A DNA stretch of 64,000 bases. It comes from Liquidambar formosana (lineage: Eukaryota > Streptophyta > Magnoliopsida > Saxifragales > Altingiaceae). Position 1 is the first letter of the stretch, and each line of letters starts with the position of its first letter. The position numbers and the translations under genes were made by a program. Shown here piece after piece: positions 10,450 through 20,327 of this stretch. The DNA lies in the NCBI GenBank assembly GCA_039720395.1, contig CM077831.1, forward strand, positions 12,305,803 to 12,369,802. Reading direction: 5' to 3'. The notes beneath the pieces were generated by a model, which was not told where the DNA came from, did not search any database, and worked only from the letters and a program-made list of their open reading frames with translations.

Positions 10450-10828
10450 TGTTGGGAATCATATAAGAGGGAAGAATAGAAGTGCGGAATATAAAATTTT
10501 TCCCTTTGATTCCACAGCCCATGAATCTAACTATGCATATACAAAATCAAACCCTAACTATGAAGAGGGTTAGAACACTTACAGAATTTTGTCTTCTCCT
10601 TTTTGCTCCAAGCTTTGATTCCGGACAGCGGTGAGTGAGCAGCCCAAGTGTGCTGCCTCCAACGGTATCCACACCTAGCTAGAGCTTTAAGTTCTTTCCC
10701 TTTTTTCCTTGTTGTTGCTAGTGTAGGAGAAGAGTGGAGAGAGAGAGAGGGGGCTGGAAAATTTCGGCCAGCACCTTGGGGTTTCTTCTTGTGATGATGT
10801 CACACATCATAAAGTGTGACTTATATAG

Positions 10829-10836
10829 TCCACACT
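10829..10836 (-). promoter_or_regulatory. TATA box of the Copia B LTR
   Basis: Element-sense ACTATATAAGTCACAC within the LTR, followed by a CT-rich leader. Position and sequence suit an LTR core promoter. Confidence 0.5.
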
Positions 10837-11603
10837 AGGGGGGGCCGGCCATAGGGGGAAACCCTATTAGGGTGTGATGCAATTTCTCTAAATTGCACAA
10901 TAACCCCTATAAATTATATCAAATATAAATAGGCCTCAAAGAACTATTCTTTATGCACTCATACCCTTTCTCTCATAGACTTTAAAGCTCATCTTGCATG
11001 ATCAGTGTGTGACCCATTGGGTTCACATCATCAAGTAGTAGGAATAGCACGAGGTGTGCACAATGGAACTCTTTCCATTTAGGGTCTAATTGGAACTCCT
11101 TCCAATTCCCTAATTGATTATAACTCACTTATATCAATTAGGGCTTCTACTAACCATGAATAACACCTAGCATATGGTTCATGGTGTCGTCCTTAATGAA
11201 GTGAATATGTATCTATCAAAGAACCCTTCTGTTATAGTTTATAGGTTACAATTGCATCCTTCCATTTACACAATGTCTCCAATTGAACTAATAGGACATG
11301 GAAGTCTGTCAAGTCCCTAGTTCAATTACTTTATACTCATTCATAAATATCAACTCAATGATGAACTTATGGAAACTCCTTTCCATATTCACACTGCCAT
11401 GGCCATGGACTGAATGAGTTATATTATGAATGATATATGAGACATTCTCTCTCTTTTTCCTGAGAGTAATGGATTCCTTGTCGATCACTCATATGCCTTC
11501 ATACATATAGCAATAGGGCCAATGAACACCTTTACAGACCCATGAATAGAATCTGCACTTAGTGTTATCAAACTTCTAAAGCTACATGCATAAGGTAACT
11601 ATG

Positions 11604-11608
11604 GTGTC
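11604..11608. repeat. Target-site duplication of E1, left copy (GTGTC)
   Basis: GTGTC directly precedes the LTR start TGTGGACCCC and recurs at 32727-32731 directly after the LTR end GTGTGACA. The five-base match proves that 11609-32726 inserted as one unit. Confidence 0.95.
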
Positions 11609-12061
11609 TGTGGACCCCAGAAATGGTTAGGGCCCACAGGAGGGTTTAAAAGTCTCCAATCTGTGGACCCAGGAAAAGAGGGCCCACGAATGGGTTTGGA
11701 AAAAGAAAGGAGTCGCCACCTTATTTTTTAAAGGAAACAAGGAAAACCCTAAAAACGGTTTTGTTTTAGGAAAACAAAAGATTGACTCCATATTTAAAAA
11801 TGGAAAGGCAAATAATCTTTTGGAAACCAGAGAATTCGGGGATTCGGAGGCTAAGTTACGATATGGGAAGGTTCTAGGCAAAGCCTATAGGCACCCATAT
11901 CGCCCTAAACGGTCTCTTAATTTAATTGGGCTAAATCAAAGTCTTAATCACACATAAATCAACAGTTATCATCACAAGACAGCATGCATATCATTCATTC
12001 ATTCATCCATATAATCATGTAAATCAAAGAAAAAACAGAAAAAAGAAGGAGGGGGAGAAAA

Positions 12062-12084
12062 CCTAGGATACTTAGTATCCTAGG
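12062..12084. repeat. Perfect 11-bp inverted repeat in LTR U5
   Basis: CCTAGGATACT and AGTATCCTAGG are separated by one T. All four E1/E2 LTRs keep it (29702, 38501 and 56004 regions). In E3 the matching place has CTAGGAT and ATCCTAG around a six-base loop, so the stem is kept while the loop differs. A second stem, CCATGTAT-GGAA-ATACATGG, lies at 12118-12137. Confidence 0.85.
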
Positions 12085-12839
12085 GCGGACTTGAACATCA
12101 CGAAGAGCGCCTACGTACCATGTATGGAAATACATGGATCAAAGTCCACGTAGTTCGAAAGGGAATAGGGTTATAACCTAATCAAGGCCTATGGTAAACC
12201 CTAAGTTTCCTTTCAAGTAAAACATGGTAAGTTTCCAAAATAAATGATTCTCAAAAGATTTTTGGTAAAATATGGAATTTTGATAAAAGATGGAAACTTT
12301 GATTTAAAAGGTATTTTTTATTGAAAGGATACTATAGGAATCGCCATATTCCCCTATTAGGAAACAACCCTAGGGGGAAGAAAGGGAAAGTTTCAAAGAA
12401 AGGAAAGAAGGGTGAATTGGGGCACCCTCATACCCTACTTACCTTTAGCAAAAGCAACCTGTCAAAGTAACCACCCTATTGCATAGGGCAATTACCTTAT
12501 TTGTAAGATTTCATCTCACAATAGCCAAAATAACCACCCCACATTGGTGGGGTAGTTGCACCTGTTGTACCTGTCAAAGCACCTGCAATTTCCATGCAAA
12601 CATACCAAAAGTACCAACCAAACAAGCTAGATTCCAAATCAAGCCATTATCATGCCCAAACATGGGCTAACACATGCTCAAAATATCATATCAAGGACAA
12701 ATAACAGATCTGGACAGAATTGAAATAAGGCTTAAAATCAACCACAAGTCATGCAACAACATGAATCATAAGCTAACTGAAACCCTAATTCAACCCTACA
12801 TGCAATGACATGCAAAAACCCTAAAATCACCTATATGAA

Positions 12840-13792
12840 TGCTAGAAATATCATAGTTATCAAATATGCAGCACATATATATCAACTATGAAGAAAACAC
12901 AAAGAAAAACCCTAAGCTATCATGCTATATGCAACTTTCCTAATACAAGGATGAATGAAACCCTAGAATCACAATTGTGCTCAAAATCACATAAAATAAC
13001 TCTAAATCATGCAAAGCCCATCATAGACATCATGCTAATCATGCATATTAATCAATAGAAGCATCAACACATGATAAAAACACAAGCTTGCACATGAAAT
13101 ATAGCTATTCTAAGTAAAAACCTAATTTCAGCACAAGAGAAACCCTAGAATTGCAAACATGCATTAAATCACATGGAACAGCATCCTAGCATACTAAACA
13201 GCCCACAAATATTATACTAATCATGCATACTAACTAATAGAAATAGCAAAACACAACAGAAACACAAACTTTAATATGCAAAAGAGTTATTTCATGCAGA
13301 AAACCGTTTTAAGCACCTAAGAAACCCTAAAGTCCCAAACATGCAGTAAATCACATGGAATAACATCCTAGCATACTAAACAGCCCACAAACATGATCCT
13401 AAACATGCATGGAAGCAACAAGACGTGATAAAAACACAAGCTCTAATATACCAAAGAGTTATTTCATGCAGAAAACCATTTTAAGCACCTAAGAAACCCT
13501 AAAGTCCCAAACATGCAGTAAATCACATGGAATAACATCCTAGCATACTAAACAGCCCACAAACATGATCCTAAACATGCATGGAAGCAACAAGACGTGA
13601 TAAAAACACAAGCTCTAATATACCAAAGAGTTATTTCATGCAGAAAACCATTTTAAGCACCTAAGAAACCCTAAAGTCCCAAACATACAGTAAATCACAT
13701 GGAATAACATCCTAGCATACTAAACAGCCCACAAATATGATCCTAAACATGCATACATACCAATGGAAGCAACAAGACATGATAAAAACACA
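12840..13792. repeat. Degenerate tandem repeat of about 172 bp in the E1 LTR
   Basis: Phrases such as CATCCTAGCATACTAAACAG recur with a 172-bp period. Clear unit starts are at 13269, 13441 and 13613; diverged copies extend left to about 12840. Copy number differs between LTRs: the left LTR of E2 has one unit fewer, which accounts for nearly all of its 176-bp shorter length. Confidence 0.85.
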
Positions 13793-14096
13793 AGCTTTGA
13801 TATGCAATCATCCTACTCTATGCAAAACCCTAACTTTAAAAGAGAGAAGAGGAGGAAGGGAGGCATACCTATGGTGAAGTATCCTTTTGCTGCTATAGGG
13901 AGTCCTCCTTCTCTTGTGTACTGCTGGGAATTCCTTCCTTCAAGCCTTCAAGCAATGCTCCAGTCCTCCTTCAAGCTTTCTCTCACACTCTCTCACTCAA
14001 AGTTTAGGTTAAACTACCCTAAGGATGGCTGCCATAGCCTCCAAGTCTCACACAAAGTGCCTCAAAAGTCTCCCCTATTGCTGAAGTATAAGGGGG

Positions 14097-14104
14097 TATT
14101 TATA
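14097..14104 (-). promoter_or_regulatory. TATA box of the E1 LTR
   Basis: Element-sense CCCTATAAATACCCCC. Equivalent sites are 31737-31744 in the 5' LTR, 40360-40367 and 57861-57868 in E2. Confidence 0.65.
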
Positions 14105-14291
14105 GGGATTGAGGGGAAACCCTCAATGGTTGGGATTAAAACCCTAGGGATTGATCCAAGGGCTCTTAGAGGTTACCTTGGGGCTCAAGTAGGTCAAAAA
14201 GGGCTGAAATTAGGGTTAAATGGCGGCCAAAGGCGAGCAAATCCGAGAAAATAGGGTGGGAGCCGTGTCAAGGCTCAAAAAAGGAAAGTGG

Positions 14292-14371
14292 CTCGGGTGA
14301 CCACCTGGGGCTGGGCGGCTAGCAGCCTGGGCCCAGGCGGCTAGCCGCCCAGGCCTAGGTGGTCACCCGAG
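14292..14371. promoter_or_regulatory. 80-bp GC-rich palindrome module in the E1 LTR
   Basis: Two 40-base arms with no spacer pair at 37 of 40 positions around CCTGGG/CCCAGG. Inside are four palindromic or near-palindromic words centred near 14300, 14320, 14342 and 14362, 20-22 bp apart, with GGCGGCTAGCCGCC as core. It lies about 190 bp upstream of the LTR TATA in element sense. Confidence 0.9.
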
Positions 14372-15086
14372 GCCATGTCAGCTTCAGCCCAAATTTGACC
14401 CTTTCGGCTTCCAAATGTGTTTCAGGGTTCAATTTAACTCCGATTTTGACGAAACGAAAGCCAAAACGACCGTGTTTCGAAGGGGAATGTAATTTGAGTC
14501 ACTTGAGGGCGAGAAACCCTAGCCATGGCTGCATGGTTGGGCCCTACAAAGGTAGTTAACCGCTATGCCTCACCATCGCTTAGCTTAGGTATGCACATAG
14601 GGTCGCACCGAATGCTTTCCAATTCGAAATTCAACCTCCCTAAACACATTTGGGGATGAAATTAAGACCAATTAAGGTCAAATGAGTAGTCATAGAGTGA
14701 AAATCATGAGCCAATTCGAGCTAACCCGAAGTAGGTCTTTTAGCCAACTTGAGCCTTGCTGAGCCATTCTAATCCCGAACCTCCAATTCATCGAATTGGT
14801 CCCACAAATACCTCAAATACAACCATATGAACTCCAATTGGCAACTTGGAGATCATTTCAAGGTCAAATGGAAAGTTTGTGATCAAAAAGACAATTATGC
14901 CCCTCAAGTCACAAAAGTTCTAATTAACCCTCGAGATCAACTCCAAATCGAACCAAAATTCATAGACACCATCCTTAGGACCCTAGAAACTCAATGCAAA
15001 AGACTAGACTCAAAAAAGGAAACAAAAAGACACATGCAATGACAAACCCTAGCTAAGGTGACAGGTGGCAAAAATGGGGTGTGACA

Positions 15087-15104
15087 GAAGCCCCTCATTG
15101 GCGA
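15087..15104 (-). other. Polypurine tract of E1
   Basis: Element-sense CGCCAATGAGGGGCTTC directly precedes the 3' LTR start TGTCACACC. The purine run AATGAGGGG is the expected plus-strand primer; E2 has the same tract at 41349-41366. Confidence 0.6.
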
Positions 15105-15309
15105 GCAAGTTTCACTTGCGAACCAATGACCAAAAGAACAACCCATTTTTGCCCGGGGAATTGATTTCATCAAGACCCACTGGGGAAAATAGGGTGATCA
15201 TATCATTGAATTCTTCGAATTCATCATACACAAGCACAAAGGCACTCCTCATAAGTTCTACAGAACTCCTCTCATGCTGTATACCAGTTTCACTGGGGAA
15301 CAAGATGAG

Positions 15310-15860
15310 GTATCCACAGGTTACATCGAACTTCGTTCGATGAAAGGTCTTCCAATTCTATGCCAGTGACAACTGGCGAATGGTACGAGGTAACATTATG
15401 CCATCAAGGCCATCCCAAAATATGAGAAAGATACATCCTTCTCATATTCAAACCGTCAAGGTTATTACTCAAATATCAAGGTAATCACATCCCATACTGC
15501 ACCAGTGACAACTGGTGAATAATACGAGGTATCCATAGCTTACATCGAACTTCGTTCGATGAAAGGTCTTCCCATACTATGCCAGTGACAACTGGCGAAT
15601 AGTACGAGGTATCCATAGCTTACATCGAACTTCGTTCGATGAAAGGTCTTCCCATACTATGCCAGTGACAACTGGCGAATAGTACGAGGTATCCATAACT
15701 TACATCGAACTTCGTTCGATGAAAGGTCTTCCCATACTGTACCAGTGACAACTGGTGAATAGTACAAGGTATCCATAGCTTACACCGAACTTCGTTCGAT
15801 GAAAGGTCTTCCCATACTTTGCCAGTGACAACTGGCGAATAGTACGAGGTAACACCATGC
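15310..15860. repeat. 80-bp tandem array with two hairpins per unit
   Basis: Units start with TACATCGAAC at 15541, 15621, 15701 and 15781 (as TACACCGAAC), with a spaced earlier unit at 15322. Each unit holds CATCGAAC-TTC-GTTCGATG and a second stem xCCAGT-GACA-ACTGGx. In the second stem the outer pair is G:C at 15362, 15581, 15661 and 15821, but A:T at 15501 and 15741, a paired change that keeps the stem. Confidence 0.95.
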
Positions 15861-16814
15861 CATCAAGGCTATCCCAAAATATGAGAAAGATACATCCTTC
15901 TCATATTCAAACCATCAAGGTTATCATTGAAATATCAAGGTAAATCACATAACACGAGAAAGATCACGTCCTTCTCTTGCTCAAGTCAATCAAGGTAAAC
16001 ACATACCACAGGAAGCCGTCAAGGCTATCTCAAAACATGAGAAAGATACATCCTTCTCATATTCAAACCATCAAGGTTATCATTCAATTGTTAAGGTAGT
16101 CACATAGTACGAGGAAGGTCACAACCTTCAATCAGGGTAAACACATACCATTGGGAAAGATCGCATCTTTCAAGTTATCAAGGTAAACATGTGACATGAG
16201 AAAGATTGCATCCTTCTCATATCAAACTCTCAAGGTGAACACATAGCATGAGAAAGATCGCGTCCTTCTCATAATCAAACCATCAAGGTCAACATAAATC
16301 ATGGGGAAGATTGCATCTTTCAAGTCATCAAGGTAAGCATGTAATCATGAGAAAGATTTCATCTTTCTCTCACTAAGTCATCAAGACAAAGGTAAGCTTT
16401 TACTTACCAACACACAACAAGTTCACCAAGTCATCTCACATGGAGGCTATTCACGCCTCAACTCAAACACCAACTCATATAGGAGACACAATTATCTCAT
16501 GAAAGCAATCATTTATACGCATATAGGGAAGGTATCTTTATCCCAAATGACAAAGAATCATAGTGACATAGGAGGGAATTCATCCCTAATGATCAAAAAT
16601 CATATGCATAGAGAGGGTTGTTCAACCCTACTAGCATGCCATGCCCACACAAGGGCCACCAATGCAATCTCTTTCAAATCATTTCATGTCAAACAAAGTC
16701 AAGATATTTATTCATTTTTCAACTCAAAACATGCTTGAGATTTCATCTCAAAGAGGGTTCAAAAGCGCGAATAGGCGAGCAAAGGCCAAACGAGCGCAAC
16801 GGAGCGAGCAAGGG

Positions 16815-16893
16815 AGGCTGACCACCTGGCTGCTGGTGGCTTGCCGCCCAAGCCCAGGCGGCTTGCCGCCCCATGCTGGGCGGTTACCCGAGG
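16815..16893 (+). promoter_or_regulatory. GC-rich palindrome module upstream of the E1 PMD gene
   Basis: Words centred near 16821, 16841.5 (GGTGGCTTGCCGCC), 16863.5 (GGCGGCTTGCCGCC) and 16885 (GGTTACC) are 20-22 bp apart. The module is a diverged relative of the LTR module and lies about 300 bp before the PMD ATG. Confidence 0.8.
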
Positions 16894-17189
16894 CTGGTGC
16901 TGCCCAGTTTGAGGGTTTTTAAACCCTTGACTCCCCATTTGTTGCACACACACACCCAATTCGAAAATAGAGAGTTTCTCTCTCTAGAAACTCATTCCAT
17001 CTTCTCCAAACACTCACAAACACATTCTCAATCAAAGTTTCACTTGCAATTCAAGTTGTGTGCATGAAATAGCATCAAGAACAAGTCATTCAACAACAAA
17101 AACAAGCATCAATCATCAAGTTGCAAGATCAAATTCATCATCTTCCTTATCAAACCCATTTTTCTCACATACAAGCTCAACCATCAACA

Positions 17190-19915
17190 ATGGCTTCTAG
17201 CAATGATTCCAACATCAAGTATCCATATTATGTGATCAAGAATACATACAAGGCACCAATCTATGATGCATCCCAAGACAAGGTGTTGCTTGAACCTAAG
17301 AAGCATCTCTCCTACCTCCATTCCCAACATGAGGTTAGTTCTTCCCAACTTAACATGTTTATCTTGAAATCTTGATTTCTATTGGATAAAATGCATTCCC
17401 ATGGTCTTCTTTTGATTGTTTCTATCATTGTTAAGCCAAGTTCATTGATTTGGCAAGGATTGAATGTGCAAAAAGCTTGTTTCCCAATGCTTGAGAAAAG
17501 ATGCCCACCAAGTGTTTGATAAAATGCCAAAGAGACAAAACATGTTCAATTCTTGAAAAATCAATTGGTTTGCATTGTAGAACCAAGTCATATGGTTTTG
17601 GCAAGGATTTGGTACAGAAAAATCTTTCATTTCAATGCTCGAAAACAAGTCACACACCAAGTGTTCGATAAAATGCCCGAAAGGCAAAACCATGTTCAAT
17701 CCTTACAAAACCAATGAATTTGAATACACAAAGTCATGGGCATTCATTCCTAATTCATTTCATGAATCAAAACCCAAATTTTAAAACTTTTGGAAAACCA
17801 CTTGAAATCAATTACCAATGTATGCCCAATATCTCTATGTTTTCAATGCTAACTCAATACACAATCTTTTGACATAGCCCGACTTCCAAAGTCTCCGTAC
17901 AAGGACATCAATAAAGGGGCTCATCTCTTGGTGGAGACATATGAATCATGCCCAACCACGTGCTCGCAAGATAATAAAGAAGGCGGGTTTTGAGCCCTTC
18001 CTAGATGCTCTATGGAACGAGCAATGGGATAGGCAAGCATTGTTTGCCTTGACAGAGCTATGGTGGGACACCACCAACACTTTCCATTTTAGCTTCGGGG
18101 AGATGACCATGACTCCTAAGGACTTTACCATGATAACTGGGTTGAGCTTGAAAGGCAAGCGCTTGGAATACTACGAACAAGCCAACATGGACCAGAACTA
18201 CATAGTAGCTCTACTCGGGGTTGAAGCGGAACTAAGCCCAAAAGGTGTGCGCCGTACTTGGCTCTACAACACCTTTGCCACTGAAGAAGAGAGTGAGGGG
18301 ACGGATCCCCAATACATTGTGAGAGCTTTCTTGCTCTACATGATTTCATGCACCTTCTTTGCGGGTACCAATGACATGGCTCGACTAGAGTTGCTAGCTA
18401 GCATGGAAGATGTGAACAAAATTGGGAGATACAATTGGGGTGGAGCTGCTTTCGCAAACATGTATCGCTCCATGACTGACATGTCCCGAGGAGTTGCAAA
18501 GAACTTTGGGGGACTTCCTTTCGTTTGGGAGGTAACAAAGAACATTCAATTCTCTATTATTTCCCGAAACTTAACACATACATGATTTCCTCTATATTTT
18601 TGATTTTCCACAGATATGGTACTACGAGTACCTGAACATGTGTCGCCCGACTCTTGCTAGTGATGCCATGTCATGGCCCATACTCCAGAATTACACTCCA
18701 TCTTGCTTGGCTACAAGGGCCTCCAATCGACACGATTATGCCCATGCAAGGGCATATCTTGCCAGCTTGACTGCTGATATGGTAAAATCTTTCTTTCTCT
18801 TTATCTTTTTTTATCTTTTTTCTTTCATTTCTCATTTCAAACTCAACAGGTGGAATGGGATCCATGGAGGTTGTGGGAGCATAGGCTACCTGAGAAGTAC
18901 TCCTCTTGTTTGGAGTTGACAAGCAAAAGGGTCCTTTTTGAAGGCCCCACAGGTAGAAGCTGGTATCTTGGGGAACGAGTCCTGAGACAAGTCCATGGAA
19001 ACATGAATGCAGCTGTGACACCTTCCATGCCACCAGAGAACATGAGGCACACTAGCCACCTAGTGGGTGATGAACTAGAAGAAGCTCTGAGGGGTTGGGA
19101 TGCTGAGGGATTCACCTCCCCTCGCATAGAATACACTGCCTTTTGCCGACAATATCTAATGAATCCTAGGGTCACTGGTCTCCCACCTCAAGGGGTGAGC
19201 TCCCCTATACTCTTAAATTCTTTTTTAAGATTACATGAAAGACTCCATTTGACAAATATTTGAATTTCAGGGCCGACGGGCAAGGGGACACAGCTCCACA
19301 GTTGGATCTGCCACTGGGATGACTTACAATGACGAGGATGAGGACCTTGAAGGAAATCAACCTCCACCCCTCCCACAACTAAATTGGTATGTGAACTTGT
19401 GCAGTGGGACAAAATTTGTGAAGACTGATATTACCCATCCACCATTCGATGAATATCCCAAGATCGATCCATATTATGAGAATGTGAGTTCTAAACTCCT
19501 ATCTTCTTGAAATTGGATTCTTTCATTATTATTAACCATGTTCATACTCTCCTAGGTTCCACGGGAGTACGCCCAGGAATGCATTGAACTCAATGAAGGA
19601 TTAAGGAGGGATCTTGTGCGAATGAGTTTAGAGAACTCAGTTCTGGAAGCACGCTTAAATCCCCAAGTAAGTGATCATCTTTATCAACTTTTAACTAGGA
19701 TTGGCACTATTACCCTCCTAACTCATTATCTTTGTTTGCAACAGGCATCATCATCTAATCCACCACAGGATATGCCCCCCCTAGAGCGCCTCGTGCAGGG
19801 CATGATGGAGCGGGGCCAAGTCGAAAGAGAAGGCCCACGGGAAATCATTGAGTTTCACTCACCTCTTGTTAGGAATGTTGGAACCTTTCTATCTATCTTG
19901 TTATGTATTAATTAG
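17190..19915 (+). CDS. Antisense cargo gene of E1: plant mobile domain protein, seven exons
   Basis: Seven exons fit GT-AG sites and keep phase 0 throughout: 17190-17333, 17878-18531, 18614-18781, 18850-19194, 19271-19483, 19556-19666, 19745-19915, about 600 residues. Exon 1: MASSNDSNIKYPYYVIKN. Exon 2 is the plant mobile domain (PF10536-like): FALTELWWDTTNTFHFSFGE, MTMTPKDFTMITGLSLKG, IGRYNWGGAAFANMYRSM. Exon 4 has LPEKYSSCLEL and WYLGERVLRQVHG. Exon 7 lacks one base relative to E2 after CAGGATATG, so the tail (ending LLCIN) is probably abnormal; the E2 frame there ends in a basic SRKRRPTG stretch resembling a nuclear signal. The gene is antisense to pol, so its introns survive in genomic RNA. 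PMD proteins of plants (MAIN, MAIL1) act in silencing; the job here is not known. Start chosen as the first ATG of the conserved exon. Confidence 0.75.
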
Positions 19916-20104
19916 GAATTTCAATTCCCAACCTTGAACCTTTATTATGGATACTTGATGAATCTATGTTCGAACTTTATTGCAATGATATGATCTTGTA
20001 TTGAGTGAAAAATGGGCTTAAATCAAGCACAAAAAAGTCAAAACATCACAAAAGGGCCAAACGAAGGCATAACAAGGCAAAAATGGGCAAAACAAAGCGG
20101 CGGC

Positions 20105-20184
20105 CTCGGGTGACCACCTGGGGCTGGGCGGCTAGCCGCCTGGGCCCAGGCGGCTAGCCGCCCAGGCCTGGGTGGTCACCCGAG
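20105..20184 (+). promoter_or_regulatory. 80-bp palindrome module upstream of the E1 DUF7745-like gene
   Basis: Forty-base arms meet at 20144/20145 and pair at 37 of 40 positions; sequence almost equal to the LTR module. TATAAAAG follows at 20272-20279 (88 bp) and the ATG at 20328. The left flank 19916-20104 is noncoding. Confidence 0.9.
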
Positions 20185-20271
20185 CCCGAAGCGGTGTTTC
20201 GCCTGATTTTAGGAAACTTCCTATTTTGACGGGATTCCACCTTCCAAAACACGGATTTCCGAATTTTTTCC

Positions 20272-20279
20272 TATAAAAG
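20272..20279 (+). promoter_or_regulatory. TATA box of the E1 DUF7745-like gene
   Basis: CCTATAAAAGC stands 49 bp before the ATG and 88 bp after the palindrome module; E2 has the same box at 46535. Confidence 0.6.
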
Positions 20280-20327
20280 CACATCCAAGGGGTCTCAAAC
20301 CCTACTAGCATTCATTGAGAGAAAGTT

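Larger units (their letters stand above)
10450..11608 (-). repeat. Copia B 3' LTR, distal part
   Basis: Begins TGTTGGGAATCATATAAG on the plus strand at the break in the E0 integrase and stops at the E1 target site GTGTC (11604-11608). In element sense TATATAAG lies at about 10829-10836, followed by a CT-rich leader with a GA/CT microsatellite (about 10737-10752). No gene is present. Confidence 0.8.
11609..15086 (-). repeat. E1 3' LTR
   Basis: Plus strand TGTGGACCCC...GGGGTGTGACA; element sense TGTCACACCCC...GGGGTCCACA. Contents in plus order: a duplicated LTR-end/PBS-like unit (11609-11720), a perfect inverted repeat (12062-12084), a second stem-loop (12118-12137), degenerate 172-bp tandem units (about 12840-13790), a TATA box (14097-14104) and a GC-rich palindrome module (14292-14371). 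An antisense 163-codon frame (13763-14254) is probably not a gene. Confidence 0.95.
15105..16993. repeat. Train of about 18 short perfect inverted repeats in the E1 3' UTR
   Basis: Examples on the plus strand (arm-loop-arm): GCAAGT-TTC-ACTTGC 15105; TGAATTC-TTC-GAATTCA 15207; AGTTCT-AC-AGAACT 15254; CCAGT-TTC-ACTGG 15284; CATCGAAC-TTC-GTTCGATG 15324, 15543, 15623, 15703; GAAGGT-CACA-ACCTTC 16114; GAAAGAT-CGC-ATCTTTC 16155; GAGAAAGAT-TTC-ATCTTTCTC 16349; TTGAGAT-TTC-ATCTCAA 16735; AGGGTTT-TT-AAACCCT 16912. In element sense the frequent loop is GAA. The region has no convincing coding frame and is conserved in E2 (41349-43243). Confidence 0.9.

Noticed and set aside
10361..10573. Open frame spanning the E0/Copia B junction
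   Set aside because: It crosses an insertion border and only reads the complement of integrase plus LTR.
15324..15342. Heat-shock element (GAA/TTC alternation)
   Set aside because: The GAA and TTC blocks are one base apart instead of the required two; symmetry is better explained by a hairpin with a TTC loop.
15310..15860. 80-bp direct repeats as a CRISPR array
   Set aside because: Units are contiguous without unique spacers, there are no cas genes, and the context is a plant retrotransposon.
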